Shown: positions 33,597 through 42,014 of the stretch, piece by piece
How positions within the stretch are numbered: the first letter of the stretch is position 1
Layout of the letters: every line of letters begins with the position of its first letter
Assembly (NCBI GenBank): GCA_963774075.1
Contig: CAVZDP010000004.1
Location: 1-64,000 of the forward strand
Origin: JBBQNR01 sp963774075
Lineage (GTDB): Bacteria; Actinomycetota; Thermoleophilia; Solirubrobacterales; JBBDJG01
Length of the DNA: 64,000 nt
Reading direction: 5' to 3'
Notes under the pieces: generated by a model
Told to the model about the DNA's origin: nothing
Seen by the model: only the letters and a program-made list of their open reading frames with translations
Databases searched by the model: none
Made by a program: the position numbers and the translations under genes

Positions 33597-33983
33597 TCAG
33601 TACGCGGGCGGTGGGACGACGGGCCAGCGCGCCTTGAGGTTGGGGCGCTGGTTCTCCCGTAGCGCGATCACCATTCGGCTCTCGTCGATTTCGTGCTGTC
33701 CCTCGCGCACCTCGAGCGCCCAGCGGCGCCACTGCCCCCGGTACAGCCGCCGCCGCAGGATGTCCTTGATCTGGCCACGGCCCTGGACCGACCCGCCACC
33801 GTAGCCGGGGGTGCCGCGCGCGAGGACGTCGGCCGCTCCGTGCACGAACTCGACGCGCTCGAAACCGTGCTCGAACGCCGCCTCCAACACGCGATCGGCC
33901 CATACCTGGACTTGGTCGGGCGCGTAATGGTGCCAGTCGACCCGTACCGTCGAGCTGTCGTAGTCGAGATCGATGTCGTTGAT
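33597..33983 (-). CDS. Smr-like domain protein with an ATC start candidate
   Basis: About 128 residues. The pattern VWADRVLEAAFEHGFERVEF, then VHGAADVL and GRGQIKDILRRRLYRGQW resembles Smr (MutS2 C-terminal-like) nuclease domains, with the HG motif kept. The conserved N-terminal part (NDIDLDYDSSTVRVDWHHY) is in frame but has no ATG, GTG, TTG or CTG; the first canonical codon is GTG at 33890, which would cut into the domain. An ATC at 33983-33981, 6 nt after a TACTGT hexamer, is the best candidate for the true start. Confidence 0.6.
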   Translation of the reverse strand: MNDIDLDYDSSTVRVDWHHYAPDQVQVWADRVLEAAFEHGFERVEFVHGAADVLARGTPGYGGGSVQGRGQIKDILRRRLYRGQWRRWALEVREGQHEIDESRMVIALRENQRPNLKARWPVVPPPAY

Positions 33984-33989
33984 CGTGGC

Positions 33990-33999
33990 ACAGTAGGCT
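33990..33999. promoter_or_regulatory. overlapping divergent -10 elements
   Basis: TACTGT on the minus strand (33995-33990) and TAGGCT on the plus strand (33994-33999) overlap by 2 bp. The first lies 6 nt before the ATC candidate start of the Smr-like gene, the second 8 nt before the ATG of the rightward membrane protein gene. Polymerase binding in one direction should exclude the other. Confidence 0.45.
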
Positions 34000-34007
34000 C
34001 AGCGCCA

Positions 34008-34370
34008 ATGACGAGCGACACACGATGGCGTTTGGGAGCAGCGACCTTCTGGATCTTCGCGGGCGCGAACCACTTCCGGCACCCTCGCTTCTACGAGGCG
34101 ATCGTGCCGCCGCCACTCGACCGCTGGCGCAGCGAGGTCAACGTCGCGTCCGGGGCGGCAGAGCTCGCGGGTGGGCTCGCGGTGCTGCCGGCGCGGACGC
34201 GCCCCGCCGCACGCTGGTGGCTCTTGGCGACTCTGATCGCCATCTACCCGGCGAACATACACATGGCGCTTCGACCCGAGCGCTTCCCGAAGTACAAGCC
34301 GGCGGTTCTCTGGGCTCGGTTGCCTGTGCAGGGAGTCTTCGGCTGGCTCACCTGGCAGGGCACTCGCTGA
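34008..34370 (+). CDS. DoxX-like membrane protein
   Basis: A 120-residue membrane protein with about four helices: WRLGAATFWIFAGANHFRHP, VASGAAELAGGLAVLPA, WWLLATLIAIYPANIHMAL and LPVQGVFGWLTWQGTR. The GANHFRHPRFYEAIVPP and YPANIHMAL patterns match the DoxX-related small membrane family common in Actinomycetota. Function unknown. TAGGCT at 33994-33999 is 8 nt before the ATG. Confidence 0.8.
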   Translation: MTSDTRWRLGAATFWIFAGANHFRHPRFYEAIVPPPLDRWRSEVNVASGAAELAGGLAVLPARTRPAARWWLLATLIAIYPANIHMALRPERFPKYKPAVLWARLPVQGVFGWLTWQGTR

Positions 34371-34427
34371 CGCGACCGGCGAGTCGAAGAACGACCCACC
34401 AGTTGTTTCCGGGCTACACCAAGCCAG

Positions 34428-35717
34428 CTACGCGAGTGCCACTTCGAGCTCGCGCTCGAGCGCCGCGGCGACAGGCTCCTGGAGCGCCGAGCCCTCGAGG
34501 CGGCCGGCCACTACCCCTAGGAATCCGCCCAAGAGCAGCCGCTCGGCGGCGGCGCGCTCCAGCCCGCGGCTCTGCAAGTAGAAGAGCTGCTCCTCGTCGA
34601 TACGGCCGATCGTGGCTGCGTGCGTGCAGCGAACGTCGTTGGCCTCGATCTCGAGGCCCGGAATCGCGTCGGCGTGCGCTCCGTCGGAGAGCAGCAGGTT
34701 GCGGCTCTCCTGGAAGGCGTCGGTTCGCTGGGCGTCGGGATCGACTCGGATCATCCCGCTCCAGACGGCGCTCGCGCTGTCGCGCAGGATGCCCCGGAAC
34801 GCGAGGTCCGAAGTCGTGTCCGGCGCCGCGTGCTCCTGTGTCGTGTCGTAGTCGAGGTGTTGCGTGCGGTGCCCCACGTATGCGCCGGTCACGCGACCGT
34901 CCGCGCCGCGCCCGCGAAGGTCGGTCTCCATCCGGAGCTTCCCCTGACCGGACCCGAGCCCCAGGCCGATCCAATGCAGGGAGCCGTCTCGCGCAACGCT
35001 CGCGCGCTGGCTACCGAGGATCCAACTACGCTCGGAGAGGTCCTGCACGCAGAGATAGTTGACGCTCGCGCCCGCGCCGACGATCAACTCGACGACGGGG
35101 TTGAAGTAGCCGTCCAGGTCGTCGGAGGCCGAGAGGTACTGCTCGACGACGGTCAGCTCAGCCTCATCTTCGACCACGACCAGCGAGCGCCAGTGAAGCG
35201 CTCCACTTGCCGCCGCCTGGATCGCCGACAGCATCACGGGTGATGACACGCGTACGCCCTTGGGCACGTGGACGAACGCGCCGCCGCGCCAGTGCATCGC
35301 ATTGTGCGCCGAGAACTTGTCGCGGTCCAGGACAAGGCTGCCGAGGTGCGGTTCGACGAGCTTTGGATGCTCGGCGATTGCGTCGGCTAGCGTCGAGACC
35401 ACGACGCCGTCGGGCTCGCCGCTGCCGTTACGCCGCGCGAGCCCGTCGACCTGCAGGACCGACGGCCCATCGCCCTGCTCCATCACGGGGTCCCGTCTGG
35501 CAGTCGCCGTCAGGTCGCCCTCCGCCGGCTGCTCGTACGAGGAGAGCTCGAGCCTGGAGAGGTCCGTGAACTCCCAGCCCTTGTCCTTCCGGACGGGCAT
35601 CGGCAGGGAGTCGAACGCGCTCTTGCCCCTCCCGCGCAGGTCAGTCGCCCAATCGGGCTCACTGCCGGCTGCAAATCTTCGCTGGCCGGCGTCCTCAGTC
35701 GGCCCCGTACCACTCAT
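34428..35717 (-). CDS. sufD: Fe-S cluster assembly protein SufD
   Basis: A 429-residue SufB/SufD-type beta-helix protein, the non-catalytic partner in the SufBC2D scaffold that builds Fe-S clusters. Family blocks are GKSAFDSLPMPVRKDKGWEF, ANDVRCTHAATIGRIDEEQL and FYLQSRGLERAAAERLLLGG. The frame extends further upstream to a TTG overlapping sufB, but the ATG at 35717 has GGGAGG 8 nt ahead, so I use it. It is the last gene of the leftward suf operon, 61 bp after sufB. Confidence 0.93.
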   Translation of the reverse strand: MSGTGPTEDAGQRRFAAGSEPDWATDLRGRGKSAFDSLPMPVRKDKGWEFTDLSRLELSSYEQPAEGDLTATARRDPVMEQGDGPSVLQVDGLARRNGSGEPDGVVVSTLADAIAEHPKLVEPHLGSLVLDRDKFSAHNAMHWRGGAFVHVPKGVRVSSPVMLSAIQAAASGALHWRSLVVVEDEAELTVVEQYLSASDDLDGYFNPVVELIVGAGASVNYLCVQDLSERSWILGSQRASVARDGSLHWIGLGLGSGQGKLRMETDLRGRGADGRVTGAYVGHRTQHLDYDTTQEHAAPDTTSDLAFRGILRDSASAVWSGMIRVDPDAQRTDAFQESRNLLLSDGAHADAIPGLEIEANDVRCTHAATIGRIDEEQLFYLQSRGLERAAAERLLLGGFLGVVAGRLEGSALQEPVAAALERELEVALA

Positions 35718-35778
35718 GTACGCGGCCTCCCTGCGTCCTTGGCCAGCTTGATTTTCGCTCGGCAGGGGCTCGACGCTG

Positions 35779-37203
35779 CTACCCAATCGAGCCTTCCATC
35801 TGAAGCTCGATCAGGCGGTTCATCTCGACCGCGTACTCCATCGGCAGCTCGCGCGTGAACGGCTCGATGAAACCGCCGACGATCATGCCCGACGCCTCCT
35901 CCTCGGAGAGTCCGCGGCTGCGCAGGTAGAAGAGCTGCTCCTCGCCGATCTTCGAGACAGTCGCCTCGTGACCCACGTCGACGTTGTCTTCACCGATCCT
36001 GATCGTCGGATAGGTGTCCGAGCGCGATTCCTCGTCCAACAGGAGCGCGTCGCAGACAACCTTCGACTTCGACTCGCTGGCACCCGGCGCGATTTCCAGC
36101 AGCCCGCGATAGCTGGAGCGGCCGCCGTCCTTCGAGATCGACTTCGACGTGATCGTGGACGTGGTCTTCGGCGCCACGTGCACCGCCTTGCCGCCGGCGT
36201 CCTGGTGCTGGCCCTTGCCCGCGAATGCAATCGAGAGCACCTCACCGTGGGCTTCGGGGCCCATCAGATATATCGACGGGTACTTCATCGTCAGCTTCGA
36301 GCCGAGGTTGCCGTCGATCCACTCCATCGACGCCTGCTCGTGCGCGACGGCTCGTTTCGTCACGAGGTTGTAGACGTTGTGCGACCAGTTTTGGATCGTC
36401 GTGTAGCGGACGCGTGAGCCAGGCTTGCAGATGATCTCCACCACCGCCGAGTGCAGCGAGTCGGTCGTGTAGGTGGGAGCGGTGCAGCCCTCGATGTAGT
36501 GCACGAACGAGCCCTCGTCGGCGATGATCAGCGTGCGCTCGAACTGGCCCATGTTCTCGGTGTTGATGCGGAAGTAGGCCTGGAGCGGCATCTCGACGTG
36601 CACACCGGGCGGCACGTAAACGAACGAGCCCCCGGACCAGACGGCCGAGTTGAGCGCCGCGAGCTTGTTGTCGTTGGCCGGGATCACGGTGGAGAAGTAC
36701 TCCCGCACGAGGTCCTCGTGCTCGCGCAGGCCGGTGTCCATGTCCTTGAAGATCACGCCCTGCTTCTCCAGGTCCTCGCGAATCTGGTGGTAGACGACCT
36801 CCGACTCGTACTGCGCTCCGACTCCCGCCAGGTACTTTCTCTCCGCTTCGGGGATGCCGAGCTTGTCGAACGTGTTCTTGATGTCCTCGGGGACCTCGTC
36901 CCAGGTGCGGCCCTGCTTCTCGGAGGCGCGGACGAAGTAATGGATGTTCTGAAAGTCGATCACATCCATGTGGCCGCCCGACCAGATGGGCATCGGGCGC
37001 TGCTCGAAGTGCTCGAGCGCCTTGAGGCGGAACTCGCGCATCCACTTCGGCTCGTCCTTGTGCGACGAGATGTCTTCGACGACCTGGCGGCTGAGGCCCT
37101 TCTTCGCCTTGAAGGCGTAGTTCTCGGGATCGTGGAAGCCGAACTCGTAGCCGTCCTTGATCCCGCTCAGATCGGGTACTGCTGTTATCTCGGGCGTGGC
37201 CAT
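35779..37203 (-). CDS. sufB: Fe-S cluster assembly protein SufB
   Basis: A 474-residue SufB, the core scaffold subunit on which the nascent cluster is assembled. Recognisable parts are DVIDFQNIHYFVRASEKQGR, VHVEMPLQAYFRINTENMG, FVHYIEGCTAPTYTTDSLHS (with the conserved cysteine) and HEATVSKIGEEQLFYLRSRG. GGAGG lies about 9 nt before the ATG at 37203, overlapping the end of the Rieske gene. Downstream is sufD. Regulation is presumably by the Rrf2 protein at the head of the operon. Confidence 0.96.
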   Translation of the reverse strand: MATPEITAVPDLSGIKDGYEFGFHDPENYAFKAKKGLSRQVVEDISSHKDEPKWMREFRLKALEHFEQRPMPIWSGGHMDVIDFQNIHYFVRASEKQGRTWDEVPEDIKNTFDKLGIPEAERKYLAGVGAQYESEVVYHQIREDLEKQGVIFKDMDTGLREHEDLVREYFSTVIPANDNKLAALNSAVWSGGSFVYVPPGVHVEMPLQAYFRINTENMGQFERTLIIADEGSFVHYIEGCTAPTYTTDSLHSAVVEIICKPGSRVRYTTIQNWSHNVYNLVTKRAVAHEQASMEWIDGNLGSKLTMKYPSIYLMGPEAHGEVLSIAFAGKGQHQDAGGKAVHVAPKTTSTITSKSISKDGGRSSYRGLLEIAPGASESKSKVVCDALLLDEESRSDTYPTIRIGEDNVDVGHEATVSKIGEEQLFYLRSRGLSEEEASGMIVGGFIEPFTRELPMEYAVEMNRLIELQMEGSIG

Positions 37204-37207
37204 ACGG

Positions 37208-37504
37208 CTATCGCACCTCCAGCTTCACGATTCCGTCCTCGATGAGGACGGGAAAGGTATCAACGGGCATGTACGCCGGCAGGGTCTTCGGCCGGCCGGT
37301 GGAGAGGTCGAACAGCGAGCCGTGACGCGGGCACTCGACCGTCTTGCGCTCGGGGTCGAATGGACCCTCGGCCAGCGGCCCGTCGTCGTGGGAACAGCGA
37401 TCCTCGATCGCGAACAGCTCGTCGCCGGCGTTGAAAACGCCGATCTTGCGCCCCGCCACATCGACGATACGCGTCGTACCGGGGGGAGCTCTCCCACCCG
37501 GCAC
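37208..37504 (-). CDS. Rieske [2Fe-2S] ferredoxin, suf-operon linked, N-terminal frameshift
   Basis: A small Rieske protein of about 98 residues with both ligand motifs: CSHDDGPLAEG and CPRHGSLFDLSTGRP (2 Cys, 2 His). Such ferredoxins are regular members of actinobacterial suf operons. The family N-terminus (MSEATTTTVDVCRVGELPP, from an ATG at 37536) is present but in another frame; a run of six C near 37483-37490 appears one base short. A GTG at 37504 opens the downstream frame and could still give a near-complete protein, which is what these coordinates mark. Real frameshift or sequence error cannot be told apart. Confidence 0.75.
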   Translation of the reverse strand: MPGGRAPPGTTRIVDVAGRKIGVFNAGDELFAIEDRCSHDDGPLAEGPFDPERKTVECPRHGSLFDLSTGRPKTLPAYMPVDTFPVLIEDGIVKLEVR

Positions 37505-37597
37505 ACATCCACTGTGGTTGTCGTAGCTTCGCTCATATCCGACTTCTCAACTAGGGATTCTAGCGATCACGTGACCCGGGTAGTTGCGACCACCCCG

Positions 37598-37658
37598 GAA
37601 TATCTAGCCCGCTTCGCCGGACGCCCACAGTCCAGGGAGCCTCGCTCCGCTCGCCTCA
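37598..37658. repeat. single copy of the three-hairpin repeat element
   Basis: Matches the 67-bp array unit: starts GGAATATCTAGCC, keeps the central stem GGAC-gcccaca-GTCC (37619-37633) and has GGAGC-CTC-GCTCC in place of the last hairpin. It lies inside the suf operon between sufU and the Rieske gene and overlaps the sufU stop codon. Confidence 0.75.
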
Positions 37659-38093
37659 TATTTCATTTCTCAACCTCGCGACGTCCTCCACCGGTGGCTC
37701 TTCGTCCGGCGTGCCGTCCGGCCATTCCTGCTTTCCCAGCAACGCGCCCTGGACGACCTTCAGGCCCAGCAGGCCGCACTTGAGCCGGGTGGGGGAGAGG
37801 TCTATGCCGATCTCGTCCGCCACGAAGTGGCGATCGAGCTCGCCGATCTCGGCGACCGTCTTGCCTTTCAGCTCATCGGAGATGATAGAGGCGGTGGCTT
37901 GGGAGATCGCGCACCCCTGGCCATGGAAGCGCAGGTCCGCCACGCGATCGCCCTCGAGCCGAACGTGTACGCCTAGCTCGTCCCCGCAGAGCGGGTTGCG
38001 GTCGAAGAACTCCGCGTCGCGCTCGCCGAGCTCGCCGAAGTTGCGCGGGTTCTTGTAGTGGTCGAGGATGTACTCGCGGTAGAGGGCGTCCAT
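37656..38093 (-). CDS. sufU: Fe-S assembly sulfur-transfer protein SufU
   Basis: A 145-residue SufU, a zinc-dependent acceptor that takes persulfide sulfur from SufS. The N-terminal LYREYILDHYKNPRNFGEL, the first cysteine in NPLCGDELGVHV, the second in FHGQGCAISQATASI and the third in RLKCGLLGLKV are the zinc/sulfur ligands typical of the SufU branch. The ATG at 38093 overlaps the sufS stop (ATGA). The C-terminus ends within a repeat element copy. Confidence 0.94.
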   Translation of the reverse strand: MDALYREYILDHYKNPRNFGELGERDAEFFDRNPLCGDELGVHVRLEGDRVADLRFHGQGCAISQATASIISDELKGKTVAEIGELDRHFVADEIGIDLSPTRLKCGLLGLKVVQGALLGKQEWPDGTPDEEPPVEDVARLRNEI

Positions 38094-39349
38094 CAGACTC
38101 CGAACACCGCCTTCGCGCTCACGAGAGCCGCCACCAGCCGGTCGACGTCGTCCCTGCCGTTGTAGACCGAGAACGAGGCTCGCGCCGTGGCCGGTACGCC
38201 CAGCCGCCGCATCAGCGGCTGCGCGCAGTGGTGGCCGGCGCGAATGCAGACGGCCTCGCGGTTGCAGAGCTCCGCCAGGTCGTGAGGATGGATACCGTCG
38301 ACCTCGAAGCTCACCAAGCCGCCCCGCTCGTCGGCGCTCGGCGGGCCGAAGACGCGGACGCCGTCGAGCCCTCGAAGCTGTTCGAGCGCGTAGGCGGTCA
38401 GCTCGCGCTCGTGGGCCCTGACTGCGTCCATCCCCATGCGGCTCAGGTAGTCGACCGCTGCGCCGAGTCCGGCTCCCTCCGCGATCGCCGGCGTGCCGGC
38501 CTCGAACTTGGCGGGAGGATCGGCCCACGTTGAGTAGTCGGGCTCGACGGTCTTGATCATCGACCCGCCACCCATGAACGGCGGCATCCGCTCGAGCAGA
38601 TCGAGCCGCCCCCAGAGTACTCCGATGCCCGTCGGCCCGAGCATCTTGTGCCCGGTGAACGCGTAGAAGTCGACCCCGAGCTCGCCTACGTCGACGGGCA
38701 GCTGCGGCACGCCCTGGGCGCCGTCCACCAGCACGATTGCGCCCGCGGCGTGAGCTCGCTGCGCGATGTCCGCGATCGGGTTGATCGTGCCGAGAACGTT
38801 CGACAGGTGCGTGACTGCGACGAGCTTGACGTTGCCCGGCGCGAGCCTGGACTCGAGCTCGTCGAGGTCGAGCTTGCCCTCTTCGTTCACGGCGAGGTAC
38901 TCCAGGGCCGCCCCTTGCTCGCGGCAGAGGAGCTGCCAGGGAACGACGTTCGAGTGGTGCTCCATCTCGCTGATCAGCACGACGTCGCCCTTCGAGACGT
39001 GCTCTCGGGCCCACGTGAAGCGCACGAGGTTGATCGCCTCGGTTGCGTTCCGCACGAAAACGGTCTCGGCGGCCGCGCCGCCGACGAACTTCGCCACGGC
39101 CGACCGCGCGCCCTCGTAGAGCGCCTCGGCCTCGGCAGCGAGCTCGTGCATGCTGCGGTGGACGTTCGCGTTCGAGTTCCGATAGTAGGAGTCGATCGAC
39201 TCGATCACGGCAAGCGGCTTCTGGGAGGTGGCGGCGCTGTCGAGGTAGACGAGCGACCTGCCGTTGATCCGCCTCTCCAGGATGGGGAAGTCGGCGCGAG
39301 TCTCCGCGAGGGTTCGGGGAGCGCCGGCCGGTGCGGTCGTCACCTCCAC
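38093..39349 (-). CDS. sufS: cysteine desulfurase SufS
   Basis: A 418-residue PLP enzyme that converts cysteine to alanine and delivers persulfide to SufU. The PLP lysine is in AFTGHKMLGPTGIGVLWG, and the catalytic cysteine in IRAGHHCAQPLMRRLG near residue 373. Other group II blocks: YLDSAATSQKP, NVHRSMHELA, and EMEHHSNVVPWQ. GTG start lies directly after the sufC stop; the 3' end is coupled to sufU. Cysteine for it could come from the CysO pathway encoded ~5 kb away. Confidence 0.95.
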   Translation of the reverse strand: MEVTTAPAGAPRTLAETRADFPILERRINGRSLVYLDSAATSQKPLAVIESIDSYYRNSNANVHRSMHELAAEAEALYEGARSAVAKFVGGAAAETVFVRNATEAINLVRFTWAREHVSKGDVVLISEMEHHSNVVPWQLLCREQGAALEYLAVNEEGKLDLDELESRLAPGNVKLVAVTHLSNVLGTINPIADIAQRAHAAGAIVLVDGAQGVPQLPVDVGELGVDFYAFTGHKMLGPTGIGVLWGRLDLLERMPPFMGGGSMIKTVEPDYSTWADPPAKFEAGTPAIAEGAGLGAAVDYLSRMGMDAVRAHERELTAYALEQLRGLDGVRVFGPPSADERGGLVSFEVDGIHPHDLAELCNREAVCIRAGHHCAQPLMRRLGVPATARASFSVYNGRDDVDRLVAALVSAKAVFGV

Positions 39350-40117
39350 TCAGGCGACCTTCTGCTCGTGCTTCTCGCGCACCCAGTCGTAGCCCTCCGC
39401 CTCCATCTTGGCTGCGAGCTCGGGGCCACCCTCCTCGACGATCCGCCCGTCCAGCATGATGTGCACGAAGTCGGGCTTGATGTAGCTCAGGATGCGCTGG
39501 TAGTGAGTGATGATGAGGACACCCACATCAGGGCCCTGCATCGTGTTGACAGCTTCGGCGACGGTTCGCAGGGCGTCGATGTCGAGCCCGGAGTCGGTCT
39601 CGTCCATGACCGCGACGAGCGGCTTGAGGATCGCCATCTGGAGAATCTCGCAGCGTTTCTTCTCGCCGCCGGAGAAACCCTCGTTCAGGTAGCGCCTCGT
39701 GAACTCGCGGCCCACGCCGAGCAGCTCCATCTGCTGCTCGAGCTCCTTGCGGAAGTCCTTCAGGTTGATCGGGTCCTCGCCGCGCGCCTTGCGGTTGGCG
39801 TTGATCGCGGTGCGCAGGAAGTTCACCACGGACACGCCGGGAATCGCGGAGGGGTACTGGAAGGCCATGAACAGCCCGAGCCGCGCCCGCTCGTCCGGCT
39901 CGGCCTCGGTCACATCCTGGCCGGCGAAGAGGATCCTGCCCTCGGTTGTCTCGTAGCCCGGATGACCCATGACCGTGTTCGCGAGCGTCGACTTGCCGGA
40001 GCCGTTCGGTCCCATGAGCGCGTGGACCTCTCCTTTGGAGACCGAGAGGTCCACCCCTTTCAATATCTCCTTGCCGTCGACCTCCACGTGCAGGTTCTGG
40101 ATCTCGAGATCAGCCAT
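39350..40117 (-). CDS. sufC: Fe-S assembly ATPase SufC
   Basis: A 255-residue ABC-type ATPase that drives the SufBC2D scaffold. Walker A is GPNGSGKST (36-44), the signature FSGGEKKRCEILQM, Walker B VAVMDETDSGLDIDAL, and the H-loop region GVLIITHYQRIL. The start at 40117 follows the Rrf2 gene after 19 bp. It precedes sufS with no gap. Confidence 0.96.
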   Translation of the reverse strand: MADLEIQNLHVEVDGKEILKGVDLSVSKGEVHALMGPNGSGKSTLANTVMGHPGYETTEGRILFAGQDVTEAEPDERARLGLFMAFQYPSAIPGVSVVNFLRTAINANRKARGEDPINLKDFRKELEQQMELLGVGREFTRRYLNEGFSGGEKKRCEILQMAILKPLVAVMDETDSGLDIDALRTVAEAVNTMQGPDVGVLIITHYQRILSYIKPDFVHIMLDGRIVEEGGPELAAKMEAEGYDWVREKHEQKVA

Positions 40118-40136
40118 TCCGTCCTTTCGCGATCGT

Positions 40137-40646
40137 TCAGGCGACCGGGGCGGACGCGGATGCGTGCCTGTCGGTCTGCTTCGAAGCTTTCGTCTTGCGC
40201 GTCGGGCTCGCGCCGTGCTCAGCGAACCGCACGAGCTCGGCGAGCGTGGTCTGCTCGAGGGCCTTGGTCACCCCACCCTGTACCCGCGTCCAGAGCAGGC
40301 GCGTCGCGCAATGCTCGAACCCGTCGAGCTCGTGGTTGCAGAGCACCTTCATCTCTCCGGGCTCGGTGAAGCACTGCATCGGCGCGAGGGTGCCCTCGAG
40401 TGCTCCAACCACCTGCGCCATCGTGATCTGAGCGGCGGGGAGAGCGAGCTCGTAGCCACCGTGGGCACCGCGGGTCGAACGCACGAGCCCAGCCTCGCGC
40501 AGGCGCGCGACCAGGTGCTCGAGGTAAGGCAGGGGGAGTCCCTCGCCCGCGGCCACCTCCGCCAGCGGCACGGGACCCGCATCGCTCCTGCGTCCGAGCG
40601 CGATCATCACTCGTACGCCGTACTCCGATCTCGTCGAGAACATCAT
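40137..40646 (-). CDS. Rrf2 family regulator at head of suf operon
   Basis: A 169-residue winged-helix Rrf2 protein: EYGVRVMIALGRR, PLAEVAAGEGLPLPYLEHLV, and GLVRSTRGAHGGYELALP. Three cysteines (92, 103, 113) in QCFTEPGEMKVLCNHELDGF and EHC match the cluster-binding loop of IscR/RsrR relatives, though spacing differs from E. coli IscR. It probably senses Fe-S status and controls the operon behind it (sufC through sufD). The C-terminal tail is basic and likely disordered. Confidence 0.92.
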   Translation of the reverse strand: MMFSTRSEYGVRVMIALGRRSDAGPVPLAEVAAGEGLPLPYLEHLVARLREAGLVRSTRGAHGGYELALPAAQITMAQVVGALEGTLAPMQCFTEPGEMKVLCNHELDGFEHCATRLLWTRVQGGVTKALEQTTLAELVRFAEHGASPTRKTKASKQTDRHASASAPVA

Positions 40647-40676
40647 TTGGCCTGCTCCCCGGCTCGCATCTTAATT

Positions 40677-40694
40677 CCTACCTAAACGGTCAGG
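40677..40694 (-). promoter_or_regulatory. candidate Rrf2 operator of the suf operon
   Basis: CCTACC-taaac-GGTCAGG forms an imperfect dyad 31-48 bp upstream of the Rrf2 start. The region is AT-richer than its surroundings, with AATTAAGAT on the minus strand as a possible -10. Autoregulation by the Rrf2 protein is inferred from position. Confidence 0.3.
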
Positions 40695-40723
40695 ATATCA
40701 GCGGTGTTCCCGGCCCCAATCGT

Positions 40724-41374
40724 TTAGCTCCGCTCCCGCAGCAGCACGCGGAGGTCGTGCAGGAGCGCTTCGGGGGTCAGAAAGTCAACGGGAAAGCCGA
40801 CTCGCTGACGGCCGCGGCGGTCCATCAGCACGACGTACGAGTTGTGCTCGGCCGTGCGCGACTGCGGAGAGAACCCGTACGCCTGCCAGACGGGGCGCAG
40901 CTCGCGCTCGGAGCCGACCAGGTAATCCAGATAACCGTTCACCCTGCGCGTGACCAGGAAGCGCTTGGCGCTCTCCGCGGTGTCGTTGGCGGGGTCGACG
41001 CTCAGCGCGAGCGCCCTGACCTCGTCTCGCTCCGACGGCGCAAGCTCTGTCAGCGCCTCGCGGATCTGCTGGGCGGCGAGCGGGCAGCTCTCCTCGCAGG
41101 TGGAGTACATCGGCGACAGCACCACGACCCGTCCCCTCAGGCCGCGCAGCGTCACGACGCGGCCATCTTGGTCGCTGAGCGCGAAGTCCTCCGCCGGCGC
41201 TAGCGGGCGAAGCGCCCCCTCGAACGGGGAGCGCGGCCCCTGCGCGCCGACCTCGGTCACCTCCGCGGCGGGACCGTCGCTCTGGTCGCCGCGCCCCGCG
41301 AACACGGCGCCGATCGCTGCCCCGAGCGCGACGAAGGCGACCACGACCAGCACCAGCCGCAGCCTCGGGGTCAC
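40724..41374 (-). CDS. SCO1/SenC family copper chaperone-like protein
   Basis: A 216-residue membrane-anchored thioredoxin-fold protein with an N-terminal hydrophobic helix (about 6-26). Copper-binding site residues are all present: CxxxC at 93 and 97 (STCEESCPLA) and His177 (TAEHNSYVVLMD). SCO proteins load copper into the CuA site of cytochrome c oxidase or act as thiol reductases. It follows the response regulator gene after 4 bp, so it is probably co-transcribed with the two-component pair, whose signal may relate to redox or copper. Confidence 0.92.
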   Translation of the reverse strand: MTPRLRLVLVVVAFVALGAAIGAVFAGRGDQSDGPAAEVTEVGAQGPRSPFEGALRPLAPAEDFALSDQDGRVVTLRGLRGRVVVLSPMYSTCEESCPLAAQQIREALTELAPSERDEVRALALSVDPANDTAESAKRFLVTRRVNGYLDYLVGSERELRPVWQAYGFSPQSRTAEHNSYVVLMDRRGRQRVGFPVDFLTPEALLHDLRVLLRERS

Positions 41375-41378
41375 GCCA

Positions 41379-42014
41379 CTACGGCTCCACGAGCCCGTGC
41401 CTGATCGCGTAGCGCACGAGCTCGACGCGGTCGCGCATGCCGAGCTTCTGCAGCACGTTCCCGCGATGCGACTCGACCGTCTTCTCCGAGAGGTGGAGGA
41501 TCTCGGCGATCTCCTTGTTGGTATGTGCCTCGGCGATCAGCTTCACGACCTCTTGCTCGCGCGGTGTCAGCTCGGGCTGCTCGCCCCGCTCGAGGAAATC
41601 CCGGATCAATGCCTGCTGAGCCGCCGGGGTCAGGAACGGCTCGCCGCGGGCCGCGGCGCGCACGGCGTCGAGCAGGTCCTCGTCCGCGGCGCGCTTCAAC
41701 ACGTAGCCTGCGGCGCCCGAGCGCAGCGCCTCGAAGAGGTAGCGCTCGTCGTCGTGCATGGACAGGATGAGGACCTGCGTCTCCGGCGACTGGCGTTTGA
41801 TCTCGTGCGTGGCCTGCAGCCCCGTCATGCGCGGCATCGCGACATCGAGGATCGCGATATCCGGGCGCTGAGCTACGACCTGCTCGAGCGCCTGCACGCC
41901 GTCCTCCGCCTCGCTCACGACCTCCATGTCCTCCTGGCGGTCGAGCAGCAGCTTGAGCCCCGACCGCACGATCCCGTGGTCGTCCGCGATCAGGATCCTG
42001 ATCGGCTCGCTCAC
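41379..42014 (-). CDS. NarL/FixJ family response regulator
   Basis: A 211-residue response regulator. The receiver domain has DD at 11-12, phospho-acceptor Asp57 (AILDVAMPRMTG) and Lys in YVLKRA; the C-terminal LuxR-type helix-turn-helix is LTPREQEVVKLIAEAHTNKE followed by IAEILHLSEKTVESHRGNVL. The GTG start overlaps the kinase stop (GTGA), so kinase and regulator are coupled. Targets are unknown; the SCO gene next door is a candidate. Confidence 0.93.
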   Translation of the reverse strand: MSEPIRILIADDHGIVRSGLKLLLDRQEDMEVVSEAEDGVQALEQVVAQRPDIAILDVAMPRMTGLQATHEIKRQSPETQVLILSMHDDERYLFEALRSGAAGYVLKRAADEDLLDAVRAAARGEPFLTPAAQQALIRDFLERGEQPELTPREQEVVKLIAEAHTNKEIAEILHLSEKTVESHRGNVLQKLGMRDRVELVRYAIRHGLVEP

